DNA from: Gaeumannomyces sp. JS-464
Lineage: Eukaryota > Ascomycota > Sordariomycetes > Magnaporthales > Magnaporthaceae
DNA length: 64,000 nt
Assembly (NCBI GenBank): GCA_002197995.1
Contig: NGZR01000003.1
Coordinates: forward strand, 2,108,001-2,172,000
Direction: 5' to 3'
How positions within the stretch are numbered: the first letter of the stretch is position 1; each line of letters begins with the position of its first letter. The position numbers and the translations under genes were made by a program. The notes beneath the pieces were generated by a model that saw only the letters and a program-made list of their open reading frames with translations, did no database searches and had not been told where the DNA came from. Of this stretch, positions 9,701 through 22,125 are shown in pieces.

Positions 9701-10852
9701 ATGGCGCCATCATCAGCCCCCATCCCCATCACGATCGTGACGGGCTTCCTGGGCTCGGGCAAGACGACCCTGATCCTGAACCTGGTGCCGCAGCTCAAAA
9801 AGGCCAGCCCGGACTACAAGCTCGCGCTGCTCAAGAACGAGTTCGGCGACCTGGCCGTCGACTCGCAGTTGGCCTCGTCGGGCGCCGTCTCGGGCGTCCA
9901 GGAGCTGCTCAACGGCTGCATCTGCTGCAACCTGGTCGGCCAGCTGGGCGACGCCCTGGCCGAGCTGCAAAAGTCGGTCCGCCCGGACCGCATCGTCGTC
10001 GAGACGTCCGGGTCAGCCTTCCCGGCGACCCTGGCGCTCGAGGTGAACCGGCTGGCGCGCGAGACGGGCGGGAGGTACGCGCTCGACGGCGTCGTCAGCG
10101 TCGTCGACGTCGAGAACTGGAAGGGCTACGAGGACACGAGCTACACGGCCCGCCTGCAGGCCCGATACACGGACCTGGTCGTCTTCAACAAGTGGGAGCC
10201 GTGCGACGAGCGCCGCTTCGACGAGTGCCTCGACCGCCTGGGCGACCTTGAGGTCGACGTCGCCTGGACGAAGAGCAGCAAGGGCTGGGTCCCCATCGAC
10301 CTCGTCTTCGGCATAGATGGCGGCCTCGCCCAGGCGTTGACTTCGGAGAACGGAGTGGCCGCCAATGGTCACGCTCATAGCCACGACGGCCATGCTCATG
10401 CTGATGGTGACGACGGCCACCAGTCCGAAGTCGAGGTGCTCTCTGTCTCACTCACCAGCACAGACGGCCCCGCGGCCGCCGTCAACCCAGACAAGCTGCT
10501 ATCCCTGCTCAAGTCGGCACCCAAGGACGAGGTGTACCGCATCAAGGCCGTGCTGACCGGGGCTACCCCTACAACCCCCTCGGCCCTCCAGGGTTCCGAC
10601 GCCGAGGCTTCTGGCGAGGCCGAGCCAGGTCCGGGGCGGTACATACTCAACTGGGCTTTCGGCAGGTGGACCTACACGGCCGTGGCTGATGGCCAGAGCG
10701 AGCACGAGTCGAGCGACCGCGTGCCGCTGCGCATGACGCTGATCCTGGCGCGCTACGAGAGCACCAAGTGGAAGAAGAAGCTAGAGGCGGGAGACTTCTT
10801 TGAGCTGGACGGTGGTGCCAAGGGAGAGCTTGCCGTGACCAAGATCGCTTAG
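9701..10852 (+). CDS. CobW/COG0523 P-loop GTPase (metallochaperone type)
   Basis: A single-exon gene of 383 residues starting MAPSSAPIPITIVTGFLGSG. The Walker A motif GFLGSGKTT is at residues 15-23, the family metal-binding CxCC motif (C-I-C-C) at 73-76, the ETSGSAFP switch region follows, and NKWE stands in for NKxD. A His/Asp-rich insert (HAHSHDGHAHADGDDGH) sits in the linker near residues 222-240 before the CobW C-terminal domain, which includes GRYILNWAFGRWTYT. COG0523 proteins use GTP hydrolysis to deliver metals, Zn in ZNG1-type members; the His-rich loop fits metal binding. The ATG at 9701 is chosen because upstream in-frame codons contain no other ATG. The frame is intact throughout. 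Confidence 0.9.
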   Translation: MAPSSAPIPITIVTGFLGSGKTTLILNLVPQLKKASPDYKLALLKNEFGDLAVDSQLASSGAVSGVQELLNGCICCNLVGQLGDALAELQKSVRPDRIVVETSGSAFPATLALEVNRLARETGGRYALDGVVSVVDVENWKGYEDTSYTARLQARYTDLVVFNKWEPCDERRFDECLDRLGDLEVDVAWTKSSKGWVPIDLVFGIDGGLAQALTSENGVAANGHAHSHDGHAHADGDDGHQSEVEVLSVSLTSTDGPAAAVNPDKLLSLLKSAPKDEVYRIKAVLTGATPTTPSALQGSDAEASGEAEPGPGRYILNWAFGRWTYTAVADGQSEHESSDRVPLRMTLILARYESTKWKKKLEAGDFFELDGGAKGELAVTKIA

Positions 10853-11142
10853 AGTTCTGACACGGAGGAATGGGCTTCAAAGAGGATGGTGATGATAGAT
10901 GGTTGGCTGGTATGACTTTGGCACGGGACTAGAGAAAGACGGATAGAATTGTGCACGAAGCTGGCAGATGTTTAGAGTTGTTCTTTTTGTCCTTCCTTTT
11001 CATAAAAAGTTTCTTGTAATTTACGTTCTCGCATGGGGGTTCGGTGGAATAGAGGACCAAGATAGAGCGACAAAGAGCGAGTTTGCAGCAGCTAGGGGAA
11101 GATGAGCCAGGCGAAAGGGGCCATGGTGCGGTCTTTTTAAGA

Positions 11143-12719
11143 CTAAATAAAGGAGGTCGGCTCCTCACGTCTCTTCGGCACAAACGCCACAGTCGCCCTT
11201 ACTATCGTATCCTCGCTCGGCAGCCGACTCAGGATCGGCGACGTCGGCGTGGGCTCGGGGCTCACGCTATCGTGGGAACCGCCACTGCCTCGAGCGTTGT
11301 CGGCCTCGATCTGCCGCTGCACCGCGTTGCCTAGCCTGCTCTTGTTACTGGTTTTGGCATCGTCCGCATTTCGCTCCGCGCCGAAATAGTAGGCCGGGTT
11401 CCACTGCCTCTCCCAGTCAAGCGCCTCGTCGCCGCCCTCGCCAACGACGACGGGCTTCTGCTCCACGACCACAAGCCGGTGGCGGCGTGCTGCTGCTGCT
11501 GCTGGTGCGACACCGTGTTCCCTCGCGTTGCTGCTCATGTCCTGCTCTTCTACTGCAGTCGCTGCAGTCGAGAACCCAAAGTCGAACGTATGATGCGGGT
11601 GCGGGTGCGCGCCCGTGTTGGTGTTGGTGTTCGTGTCGGACCGCGCCGACGCCGGGCTGCCGCTGCTGAGGCCGCTGACGCTCCCACCCCTGCCCCTGGC
11701 GGATGTTGATGCAGGTTCGCAGTGTCGGCAGAGGGCGGCGTTTCCTAGGACGCTGGGCTCGTAAGCGCGGTGGCACAGTTGGCAAGTTGCCGACTCCCTG
11801 GCCCCGTATGACGACGGCGAAGGCAGGCCCCGAAGCTGGTGGTTTGCGGCCATGGCCATAGCAATATGACCGCTCCCGCCGCGACTCATGCTGCCGTCAT
11901 TGCCTCCTCCGTCCATGTTATTATCATTATTCCTCCATCTACTCCTCAGCTCCCGCACCCTCTCCTCCCCGCCCTCCGCCCCCTTGCCGCGCCGCGTCCG
12001 GGCCGTCATCTCGTCGTCGATCCGCAGCGGCGGGAGCTCCTTGTCGTGATAGTAGTGCGGCGATCCACTCCTGCTGCTGCCCGCCGTCGACTGCTGCTGC
12101 CGCATCGGCGACGGCGATGACTGGTCATGCTGCTGCTGCCGCCGCCCTCCCTCGCCGCTGCCGGCCGAGCCAGGCCGCCCACTACCCATGTTCAGCCACG
12201 GCAGCGGCGCGGGCCGCGGCTGCTCGTACGCAGGCGGCGGCGGGGGCTGTCGAGGTGCACCACCAGCATGCCGCTCCCGTGCCCCGAGCTGCCGCCGCCG
12301 CCGCTCGCGAAGCTACCGTGGCAAGTCGGGTACGAGAACGATGGCGTCCTTGTTGCTGCCCCCTGATGCTGCTGCTGCTGCTGCTGCTCCTTCCTCCCGG
12401 AAAGCAGAGCATAGCACTCCTCCTCGGACGGCGCGTCCGTCACTGGTCGGCTCGGCCGGTCGGGCGTGTGCGTCGGCACAAAGTACTCGAGGGCGGGTGA
12501 TTTGAGGCCTGGGCCGGCTCGGCGGTTGTGGTCTTGGCTTCCTCTGCCGCTGAAGGAGGCAAGAGTGGCCGTGGTCGTCGTCGGTGACGCCCCGCTGGGC
12601 GGCCTCCTTCGCTTGCGGTCGGCTTGGAATGCGCTCGTGATGTTGGTGAGGCGCTCTTTGATCGTCTTGCCGCCGCTGTTCCTGTGCTGGGGTTTTCCTG
12701 AGGTTTCTCCGTGGTGCAT
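11143..12719 (-). CDS. Low-complexity protein with two CxxC pairs, unknown function
   Basis: Starts at 12719 (MHHGETSGKPQHRNSGGKTI) and runs to a stop at 11143, about 525 residues. It has Ser/Gly/Pro-rich sequence, a polyQ run encoded at about 12364-12390, then ATCQLCHRAYEP ... ALCRHCEP, a probable zinc-binding CxxC/CxxC pair. The C-terminus is ordered: DEALDWERQWNPAYYFG ... EDTIVRATVAFVPKRR. The frame changes once near 12250-12260: before it the sequence reads MLVVHLDSP, after it QPPPPPAYEQPRP. Both sides look like normal coding sequence, and one extra base in the C run would join them. I do not recognise the family. It converges with the CobW-type gene, and their 3' ends are about 290 bp apart. 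Confidence 0.6.
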
Positions 12720-13241
12720 CGTGAATTATGAATGATTTCTGGCTCAGTTGAACAAAAATGATGTGGTGAAATGTGGCTAGACAGTATTGGTACTCATTCC
12801 GACGGATGGTATTCTGATCTCTCAATATCCCTAAACACTCCTTATATTTCAACGAGATCCAAGAGTCTGTATCGCAGGGGTCCTATTCAGCGACAGGGTG
12901 AAAAGGAATACAAAAGAGCCCATGGGGCCGGCTGCCCCTGAGAGCAGGGTTCCAAGTACCGCCTCTTTGTCCCTGCCGGCAGTTCGAAACCGAGGATGAG
13001 TAAAAGAGCCATTGTGCACCCTGGTGTTTTCTGACTGTGGCGAGTGCACGCCTTGCCTCTTGCATAAATGGAAAACAAAGACAGGCTCACGTTCCCGATG
13101 CGGTGCGACACCTGGTACGCGTCCGCCACCTTTGTAAACGTTTCATGCACCCCGCAACATTCCAGCGAGTCTTTCACCGCGTGATTTCCATCCATGAAAA
13201 GAAATCTCGTCCTCTAACACAAACACGATCGTACACACAAC
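12720..13241. other. Intergenic region, nothing recognised
   Basis: Lies between the start of the low-complexity gene and the 3' end of the SLC12 gene. No coding or RNA feature seen. Confidence 0.5.
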
Positions 13242-16200
13242 TCACAAGCTAACTGTAACCGTCATGTTGTTGCTCAGAACCATCACGGTGGGCGGCAGCT
13301 CGTGACATAATATCTCAACGGCGGAAAGATACTCGATGCTGGCCTCCTCGCTCTCGTATGTACCCTCCTCAGGAATGGGCAAAGTCGTGAATAACACAAC
13401 AGTGTCGCTGCTGTTCTGCTGCATAAGCTCGTTGATTATAAGATGCTGGGCGCGGCACGGGAGGTCGTTGAACGACAACTCCGGTCCTCCGCCTGGAGAC
13501 GACTGGCCGCTTTCCTGGTTGGCGTGACTCCCGGATGGGACCCGTCGATGGCCCGACTGTGTCGTCGCTACCAGCTCCGGTATGTCGATACGGACATCAG
13601 TCACTGCCCCTGTCGCTGAAGCCTCACTGTAGCCAAGCGTCGGAACTTCTGCATCTTTCGGCAGGCTTTCCGGTACGGCGAATGTGATGCTCCTCCCCGC
13701 CGCACCCCCTGCGTCGATGATTTTTGTCTCTGGAACTAGCGAGCTTGTGAAGCGATTCGATGAGTTTGCTCTGGAGAAGGCCGGACGCACGGGCGGCCGC
13801 GGCTCGTCGGGGCTCGTGAGATTGAGCGTATTTGACACCGACGGCGCCAGTGCCGATGACTGAGCTCTTGATACTGGGGGCCTCCCAGAGGTTTCCTCGC
13901 TCGCTGCGGAAGTTTGCAGAGCAGGCACGGTAGAAGACGGCACCGGGCTCGGCGACCGGACCGAGACGATCTCGGGTACGTTTCGGGAGCCTAAAACTTG
14001 GTGGCGGAGGTGAGAATTTTCTAGGGCGGCATTGGCCGTGTTGGCTGACGAAGATGATGCTTGAACGGTGCCATAGGAGCCTCTTCGCGGTGCCCGTGAT
14101 ATGAGAGGCTCGTTCTCGGGTGGGCGCTTCTTAGACGTCGACACTTGTATCAACGCATCTCCGTGGCTTTTCCTTCGGGAAGCATCGTCCAGTACAGGCC
14201 TCCTGGAAGGGGTGAAGCCGAACAGATCCGCCTCGCTCGCTGCGCTCTCCACATCGTTAAAATCGACATCCATGTAGTCGCCATCGGAGTCATCGCTGTC
14301 GTCGCTGTCGCCACCGTTGGCTGGGCCGATATCGAACACGTTCCGCGGGAGGTTTTGGGCGTGCATTCCCACGCTGAAGCCTATCCGGCCAATGTAAGAG
14401 ACGCTATGTCTCTTGGGGCTATCCATGAGCGTGAGGAAGCCTGCAATAGAATGTCTTCGAGAAGCCTCCGAGGTCTCGCTTCCCTCGAACCTTGCAGTCT
14501 GGCTGCCCCTGATGTCCGCTGGGCCTTAAGGTCTTCCCACCACTCCCCCTTCAGCGTCTCGTCCAGGGTGTTCTCAATGAAGGAATCCTTGTAGTTCCCG
14601 TGAACTATAGCCTCGTAAGTCGTCAACGCTCCGGAAGCCAGGGAGAAGGCGTGTATCTCAGCATCTATCCTCAGCTTCTCGAGCAGTGCCGCAACACGCT
14701 GGCGTTCCTCCTCGACCTCGTCCCCGTATTCCACAAAGACCATCAGGCGAAGTTTGAAGACGCGCTTCCAGGCAGGAACAGTGTGGAGGATGTATCCGAG
14801 CTGCAGGATCAACGTGTAGGTGTCGAAGTTGGACGTGACCACGTTCTTGCCATCCGCCTGAACCTGGGCCGACATTTGGATCGGCCAAAGATCAATGTAC
14901 TTTTTCGAGTTGCCCGCATCCCGCCGCGGCGTCTCTAGCTGACTGAAGCCCTTGCCGACGGCAACGTTTAGCCTGTACCGCAGCGCTAGATCCTCGAGGA
15001 TAGTGACGTAGCTTGTTGGAGACATTCTCTCTTCCGTCCTGATCACGTCCGTGGGCAACTCCGACTCCAACAGTCGTGCCGTTGTGTCACCACGCCGCCT
15101 CTGCGCTCGGACAGAACTGTTCTTTCCGCTGTCCTGGGCTTTTCGCGTCGTCGAGGTCGGGCGGGATCTCGGCGCCTCGGGGATGCTGCCTCGCGGCCGC
15201 GACCTCCGCAGTTCGTCCATGTTATAAAGGCCCATAACAGCAATGTTGGGCCTCATGCCGCCCAACCCGCCGATAGGATCAGATTTCGCACGCCCCAGGT
15301 GATGCTTGGCGACATGTTGAGCTGCACAAAAGCCTTGATCCTGGAGTATTCGGAGATGTACCGGGTCCAGGCCGATTGCTGAAGTTTAGCCTCCTGGACG
15401 CCAGATTCGAAGTCGTCGGTGACGATGACGTGGCCTAGGATATAGAGAGCCCCCTTTTTCATGGAATTACAGAACTGGATAAGCCTGGTTTGTCGCCGGG
15501 GGTCGTCGACAAGAAGGATGATCTGCGGCCGCCAGAACTTGATGTGCTCCGGCTTGAGACGGAGCAGGTATTTCCGGACCTGGTGGTAGATCAAGTTTTG
15601 CGACACATCGCCCCAATGCTTAGGGGGACTTAGGTAGTGGATGAGTAGGAAGAGGAAGACTAGAAGACACACGGCCGAGGTCGCATACGTCTCGTCGATA
15701 AAGAACATGGCGCCGGCCGACATGATGCTGCCTGCAAATGCTGTGTGCCAGCTGAAAAATTTGAAGGCTGAATACACGGACGTCCATATCTCAGCATTCT
15801 GTAGGGGTCAAAGCACACGATGCTGGTTGGAAGCATTACTCACCGGGGCGGAAGTTTGGAGCGGAACCGATCTTCAGCAGGAAGCAAGCCAGGTTCATGA
15901 CAAAGAAAGTCATCTGTCCCATTAACGTTAGTATTGTCAGCGAGCTATCTCTATCCTTTCTCAGTCTCGGGAGTACAAGGCAAGCCGTACCTGGTAGCCC
16001 ATGGCAATCAAGGTAGCGATCTGGTTGAGGTTGGCGAACAGAGAAAGCTGGGCGAGCGCATAGGTAAGGAAAATGGCAAGAAGGGGCTCGTCAGCCTTAC
16101 GGGTCCCCAGGCCGAACACAGACAGGCCGGGGACCAGCTTATCCCTCGCCAGAGCCTGCATGAGCTTGGCCGAGCCGATAAGGCCCATTAAGGCGGAGAA

Positions 16201-17277
16201 GAAGGTTGTGGCGCACTCGCCGGCCAGGATTATGGGTGCCCACAGATTGGTGGTCTGTATAATGTTGGCGTCTTGCAGGAGGGAAGCATGGGTGGTGCTC
16301 GCAGCCAAAGACAAGATGACCAGCATATAGGCGAGGAGCGTCGTAAGCATCGCCCACAAAGTGCCAGAAGGGATGGCTTTGCTGGGATTCCGCAGGTCGC
16401 CAGACATGGAGGCGCCGGCAAAGATGCCCGAGGTGGCGGGGAAGAGGATTCCAAATAGGTCCCTGAACATGCTGAAAGCGCTTGAGCGAGTACCGGATTG
16501 GGTTGCTGCGGGCCACAGGTTGCCGCCCAGCGTGGCCAAGCTGAGCCCTGTGAACTCGACGCCGCGGTCCGAGTCGACAAAAGGCCGCACCGCGACGGCG
16601 GAAAGGGGGATGCTCAGGATGGCGACGGTGAGGACGACGAGCAGGGCGTTGCTGGCCTTTGCAAATATGCCACTGCCGGCGAGACACATGGCGGTGCAGA
16701 GGAGCAGCGCTCCCGTCTCGAGGAGGTAGGACGACCAGTAGCCATCAGGGACGGAGCTATTGAAATAGAGCTTCAGGCAGTCGATGAGGCCGACTACGTT
16801 CAGGGCCGTGTTGAGAACTTGGGAGAGGTAGAACAGGATTCCGATGGAGCCGCCGAACTCGGGCCCCAGGGATCTCGAAATCAGAAAATAGGCACCGCCG
16901 CCCTTTACCTCGCCGTTGGACGCGACGGCTGAGAGAGACAGCGTCGTCAACAAGTCCACGGCGTAGGAGAGCGCGAGGAGTCCTGCGGGCTCAGCATCAG
17001 TTAAACTCAATTCGCCAGGGGACCGGATGGACGAAGCACATATATGCCGATGTCAGGAGGTGTGTAGGTGCATATGCAACCTACCAAGCATTCCCAATAG
17101 CCCAATGCGGCCCAAAATAAGACCAAACCTTAGGAACATAAGAATGCTCAGGATGTTCAGGCATACAGGTATGTAAACACCCGAGGTGACTCCCAACTTG
17201 TTTTGGCTCCTGGCAGGATCCATGGCGGCGGCTTGCTTTGCTGGAGGCGGCTGTGGTTTTGGGGTAGTGCTCGACAT
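13242..17277 (-). CDS. SLC12-family cation-chloride cotransporter (Vhc1-like)
   Basis: Four exons: 17277-17085, 16982-15991, 15913-15844 and 15767-13242, with introns of 102, 77 and 76 bp. Membrane core motifs include GVYIPVCLNILSILMFLRFG, LLTTLSLSAVASNGEVKGGG, AYFLISRSLGPEFGGSIG and ATSGIFAGASMSGDLRNPSK. The long cytosolic C-terminus carries PQIILLVDDPRRQ, GGMRPNIAVMG and ends LPPTVMVLSNNMTVTVSL. Family members cotransport K+/Na+ with Cl-; the yeast homologue is vacuolar. Two single-base frame breaks occur, at the CCC run 15266-15268 (just before GGMRPNIAVMG) and near CCCC 14506-14509. Adding one base at each makes the whole CDS divisible by three, about 1,260 residues, close to family size. 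Both breaks lie outside the membrane core. Confidence 0.9.
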
Positions 17278-19505
17278 GATGGATGATGAGTGGTGGGAGT
17301 CCAGTCCAGGCCAGTCCGGAGAGAAGGCTCACAGAGCCGCAGGACAGGGCTTGGAGGCCGGCCACTCTGGTTATGTGGACAGGGGATGTAGATGCATGAC
17401 CCAGAGACCTCGAGAGTCTTGGAGCTCAGATTTGGCGATTGGTGGTCGGGCAGCTCTGTGCCAGGTCGCGACACAGAATGTGTTTGCTGCACGACTCGTG
17501 GGACCGAGGTTGGGCGACACGACGCTCGTGCGGGTGCGAGACGAACAGAGTCTATGTCTGGCGCGCCGATGCTGCCTCTTTTGGGCTTCTTGTTCTGGTA
17601 ATTCAGGATAGCCCAGGGGCGAGCAACGAGCAGTTGACGCTGACGCGGGCAAGCGACACGCAGCGCCGTTGAAAAGACGAGAGAAGTGCAAAAGTTGGGG
17701 CAGATAAGAGAACAGAGTCCCTGCGCCTAGGTGCTGGCTACCACTGAGGGTCCCATGGGGTTTTGCCTGCTTGGCAATGGAGCTGCCCAGCGTCGGATTG
17801 AGGCAAAAGTCCAGAGAGTCGAGGGGCACAGTACGTCATCGGCCCAGCGCAGAGCTGGGAGAGGCATGCAAGTTGGAGCAATTGAATCAATCTGATTTGG
17901 GGCTGCTCGGCTGTCTTGCATCTGGCCAGTGAAAACACAACGGACAGCCCTGTCGTGGACACCACTTTTGAAGTCGTGCCCCGCTCATGCCGCCAGGATA
18001 AGGATGGGATCCAATGCATCGAAACCGATCAATGAATGATGCCAGACAGAGACAACGCTGCTGCAGCGCCTACCACGAGAACTAACACCCAAGCGCGCGG
18101 GGTAGGTCATCTGTCTTGGCCAGCCATTGGAGGGCGAAAGCCGCTGCTCGTTTGTCTGTGCTCTGCGGTTGTTGAGCCTGTCTCGGCTTGGGGTACACTC
18201 GCTGCACAGAGATCAGTGTTTGTGCTACGCGGGAGACGCCTCAGTTACCCAGTCCTAGTATTACGTACATGCTGCTGATTGCTGAGTACCAGCCAGCCTC
18301 CACTTTGACGCCAGTGATACTTGCCGCAGGAGCCGGGGAGGACCCTCCACAGTCACGGGTCAGACATGCACTGCGTTATACAAACTATATTGCAAGCAGG
18401 CGCGATGTTGAGTTCGTTGCCAGTGCCAGTGCAGCAGCCGTGCTCCAGCATCCACAAGGCCCATCATCCATGTTGTCCAGTTGCAGCGAGCAGCACAGTA
18501 AGCTTTGTGAGCTGCGCCTGCGTCCTGGACGAGCCCGTCGAAAGCGACCTGGGCAGGTACTAGGTAGGCATGTGGGGGTACGGGAAGGAGATTCTCCATC
18601 GCAGTCCCCAGTCAGAGAAGAAGACTGGAATGAGTCCACCAAAAGGCGGTGGAACTACCCACCGTACTGCCACTGGGCCTCTGACTGTATGCTGTCATAT
18701 CAGCGATGCGACGATAGAGGCGAAAATCTGTAGATGAAAAGAAAAACTGCCATCTATCCCAACGCCACTTCCCTTGTGTGGCGGCTTTTGCGGTGTTTTT
18801 CTATCTCCTATTTCCGCTCTCCCGTCTCTCCTACATTTTCTTCTGCCCGCGTGATCTCTAATTTCTGTGCCCCCATGCTTCCTTCTCCCGCTGAGCATAG
18901 CCAAACACCAGAACCCCATGCGCCCTAGCCCGAATTGGCTAATCACTGAAGTTCATTTGGCAACTCCGCTGCCGGAAGCCCCCCTGGCCTGGGTGACACC
19001 TCCCGCGCACGCACTCGCACGCTCCCACAGGCGGGAATCGTTGAGGCGCCTGCAGCTATTGACTGGGGCTCACAAGTCAATTTCCAGTCCCGCACTCCAT
19101 GCAAATCTTCAGATCCGCTGTTACATTAGAGTCCTTCCGCTTCCACATCCCTTGCCCGACCCCGACAGTCGCAGCACTCTGCTCCATCCATCGGTATCTA
19201 TAGCCTGGTATCTTTCCTGATCCTGGAATCACCTCCTCTCCCCTGATTTCAACTTTCAATCGCTTTCCATCTTAGACCTGAACCTGTGGGCGAAGACATC
19301 GACTGGAAAAAAACACAGAGCCGCCACTCACCTACCTCCGATCAACGGAACGGGGACCCTTGGCTCCCTTTGTGTTGCTCAATACCACCCCAGCTCGTCT
19401 AGCTTGAAACCCCCCACCATCTTCAACTCCACCACCAAGACCGACAACGACACTTGACCGACCGTCGTACAGTCTTTCTGGCCTAGGCCTCGGCCTGTCG
19501 ACGAC
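17278..19505. other. Divergent intergenic region between SLC12 and trehalase genes
   Basis: About 2.2 kb. No convincing gene; open frames up to 181 codons lack motifs. It must contain both promoters. A single CCCCT stress-element-like core is at 19240-19244, about 260 bp before the trehalase ATG. Confidence 0.5.
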
Positions 19506-22125
19506 ATGCCCAACCAGACCCCGCTCTCTTCGGCCATGGGCTCGCACCCGCAGGCTGGCGGTCGCTCCCGCGGCTCAATGGACGACCACAATGTCTTTGA
19601 CGACGCAAAGACGTACTACACCTCCGACGAGCGCCATGTCAACCTGCGGAGCGGCCCGAGGACCCGAACCTACTCCCAGGTGCGCACTTTTCGCCATACC
19701 AGCTCCGTTCATGCGTCTTGACTAACCCTACCATTCTCTGGCACAGAATGGCTTGATGAAGCAGATGGAGCGTCTGGGCCTGAAGGAGCCTTTCCGACGA
19801 GGCAGCCACGGTAAGCGCCTAGCCATCCATCTCATCCATCTTAGCTCTTCGTTCTCTACTCTGAAGTCTCCTAACCGTCGCACTAACCGCCACCTCAGAC
19901 GAGTCCAGCACCAACCGCCGGTTCCTGATCCAAGTGGAGCCGACCCTCGAGAGCCTGCAGTCGCAGGAGGACACCGATGGCAACATGCAAATCACCATTG
20001 AGGATAATGGTCCCAAGGTATGGCATTCCCTGTGCCCAGCCCCTCCCTCCGGTTCACTGCATGTCGCCCCACCTGCCACGCCGCGCTTGGTGCCACATGT
20101 CTAGCTAGTCTCGGGAGGTGTATCGTATAGCGACTGACCGTGACCCGGCTGCATCCACTCAGGTCCTGACTCTGCGAACCGCTGCTTCCAACGGCCACAA
20201 CCGCTTCGACATCCGTGGAACCTATATGCTCTCCAACCTTCTCCAAGAGCTCTCCCTCGCCAAGGAGTACGGCCGGAAGCAGGTTATTCTGGACGAGGCA
20301 CGCCTCAACGAGAACCCCGTCAACCGCCTGTCGAGGCTGATTCGCGATCACTTCTGGGACGCCCTGACCCGCCGCATCGACGCCTCCAGTATCGAGATCG
20401 CCGCCCGAGACCCCAAGGACTGGACCGATGACCCGCGTCCTCGCATCTACGTCCCCAGGGGCGCCCCTGAGCAGTTCGCCTACTACACCAAGCTGGCCGA
20501 GCAACGGCCCGAGATCCGGCTTGATGTGCAGCTTCTTCCAGAGAAGATCACCCCCGAGATCGTGCGCGACATGAACGCCAAGCCCGGCCTTCTGGCTGTT
20601 GACATGGAGGAGACGGTTGACCCGAAGACGGGTGAGACTGTCCTGTCCGGTCGCCCGTTCGTCGTGCCTGGTGGTCGTTTCAACGAACTGTACGGATGGG
20701 ACAGCTACATGGAGTCTCTCGGGCTTCTGGTCAATGACAAGGTTCACCTGGCCAAGTCCATGGTGCTCAACTTCTGCTTCTGCATCAAGCACTACGGAAA
20801 GATCCTCAACGCCACGCGCTCCTACTACCTCTGCCGATCCCAGCCACCCTTCCTCACCGACATGGCGCTGCGCGTCTACGACAAGATCAAACACGAGCCC
20901 GACGCGATCGAGTTCCTCCGCACCGCCATCCTGGCTGCTATCAAGGAGTACCACAGCGTCTGGGTTGCCGATCCGCGCCTGGACCCCGTCACGGGCCTGT
21001 CGCGCGGTACCGGCCCGAGGGTCTCGGAGTGCCGCCCGAGACGGAAGCCGACCACTTTGTACACATCCTGGAACCGTACGCCGAGAAGCACGGCGTGACC
21101 TTTGAGGAATTCGTCGATGCGTACAACAACGGCCGCATCAAGGAGCCCGAGCTTGACGAGTACTTCATGCACGACCGTGCCGTGCGTGAGTCGGGCCACG
21201 ATACCACGTACCGCTTTGAGCGTGTGTGTGCCAACCTGGCCACGGTGGATCTCAACACGCTGCTTTTCAAGTACGAGACGGATATTGCACGGACCATCCG
21301 CACCGTCTTTGGGGACAAGCTCGTGATCCCCGCTGAGTACTGCGTCGGAACCCTCCAGCCGGGCCAGGTAGAGTCGTCGGCCATCTGGGACCGGCGGTCG
21401 AAGCGGCGTAAGCTCGCCATCGACAAGTACCTCTGGAACGAGAAGGAGGGCATGTACTTCGATTACGACACGGTTACGCGCCAGCAGTGTACGTACGAGA
21501 GTTGCACGACTTTCTGGGCGCTGTGGGCAGGTGTGGCCAGCCCGAAGCAGGCAGCTCTCATGGTGACCAAGGCGCTGCCCAAGTTTGAGGCGTACGGCGG
21601 CCTGCTGTCCGGCACGGAGGAGTCTCGCGGCCAGATAGGACTGGAGCGGCCCAACCGGCAGTGGGACTACCCCTACGGCTGGGCTCCGCAGCAAATGCTC
21701 GCGTGGACCGGACTGTACCGCTACAGCTTCACCGAGGAGGCCGAGCGGCTTGCGTACAAGTGGCTCTTTATGATTACCAAGGCCTTCAGCGACTTCAACG
21801 GCGTGGTGGTGGAGAAGTACGACGTGACGCGACCGGTCGATCCGCACCGCGTCGACGCCGAGTACGGCAACCAGGGCCTGGACTTCAAGGGCGTTGCCAA
21901 GGAAGGGTTAGTATTGCCTTTTGCTGGTTGCATTTCCTCACTATTTTTTGTCACTGACATACCATCGCTATTACCAGATTCGGCTGGGTCAATGCCAGCT
22001 ACATCTACGGCCTCCAGATCATCAACGCCCACATGCGTCGCGCCCTGGGCACACTCACACCCTATGACACCTTCATCAAGGCCGTCGAGGACAACCGCAA
22101 CCGGGCTCTTGCGGATATGGAGTAG
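19506..22125 (+). CDS. NTH1: Neutral trehalase
   Basis: Hydrolyses cytosolic trehalose to two glucose molecules. Five exons: 19506-19679, 19747-19810, 19899-20017, 20163-21906 and 21978-22125. The N-terminal regulatory part has a PKA-type site RRGS (S78), and RSRGS near residue 24. The Ca2+-binding loop [16 protein letters not shown] lies near 104-119, as in yeast Nth1 where PKA and 14-3-3 activate the enzyme. Trehalase signatures follow: [14 protein letters not shown] and [12 protein letters not shown]. The C-terminus is [20 protein letters not shown]. Length is about 749 residues, normal for the family. There is one frame break near 21001-21010, between TGLSR and [14 protein letters not shown]: either one base is missing or two are extra. 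Two 320-residue antisense frames over this gene are shadows. Confidence 0.93.

Noticed and set aside
19992..21847. Two long minus-strand frames of about 320 codons
   Set aside because: They lie antisense to neutral trehalase exons, have no motifs, and reflect GC-rich codon third positions.
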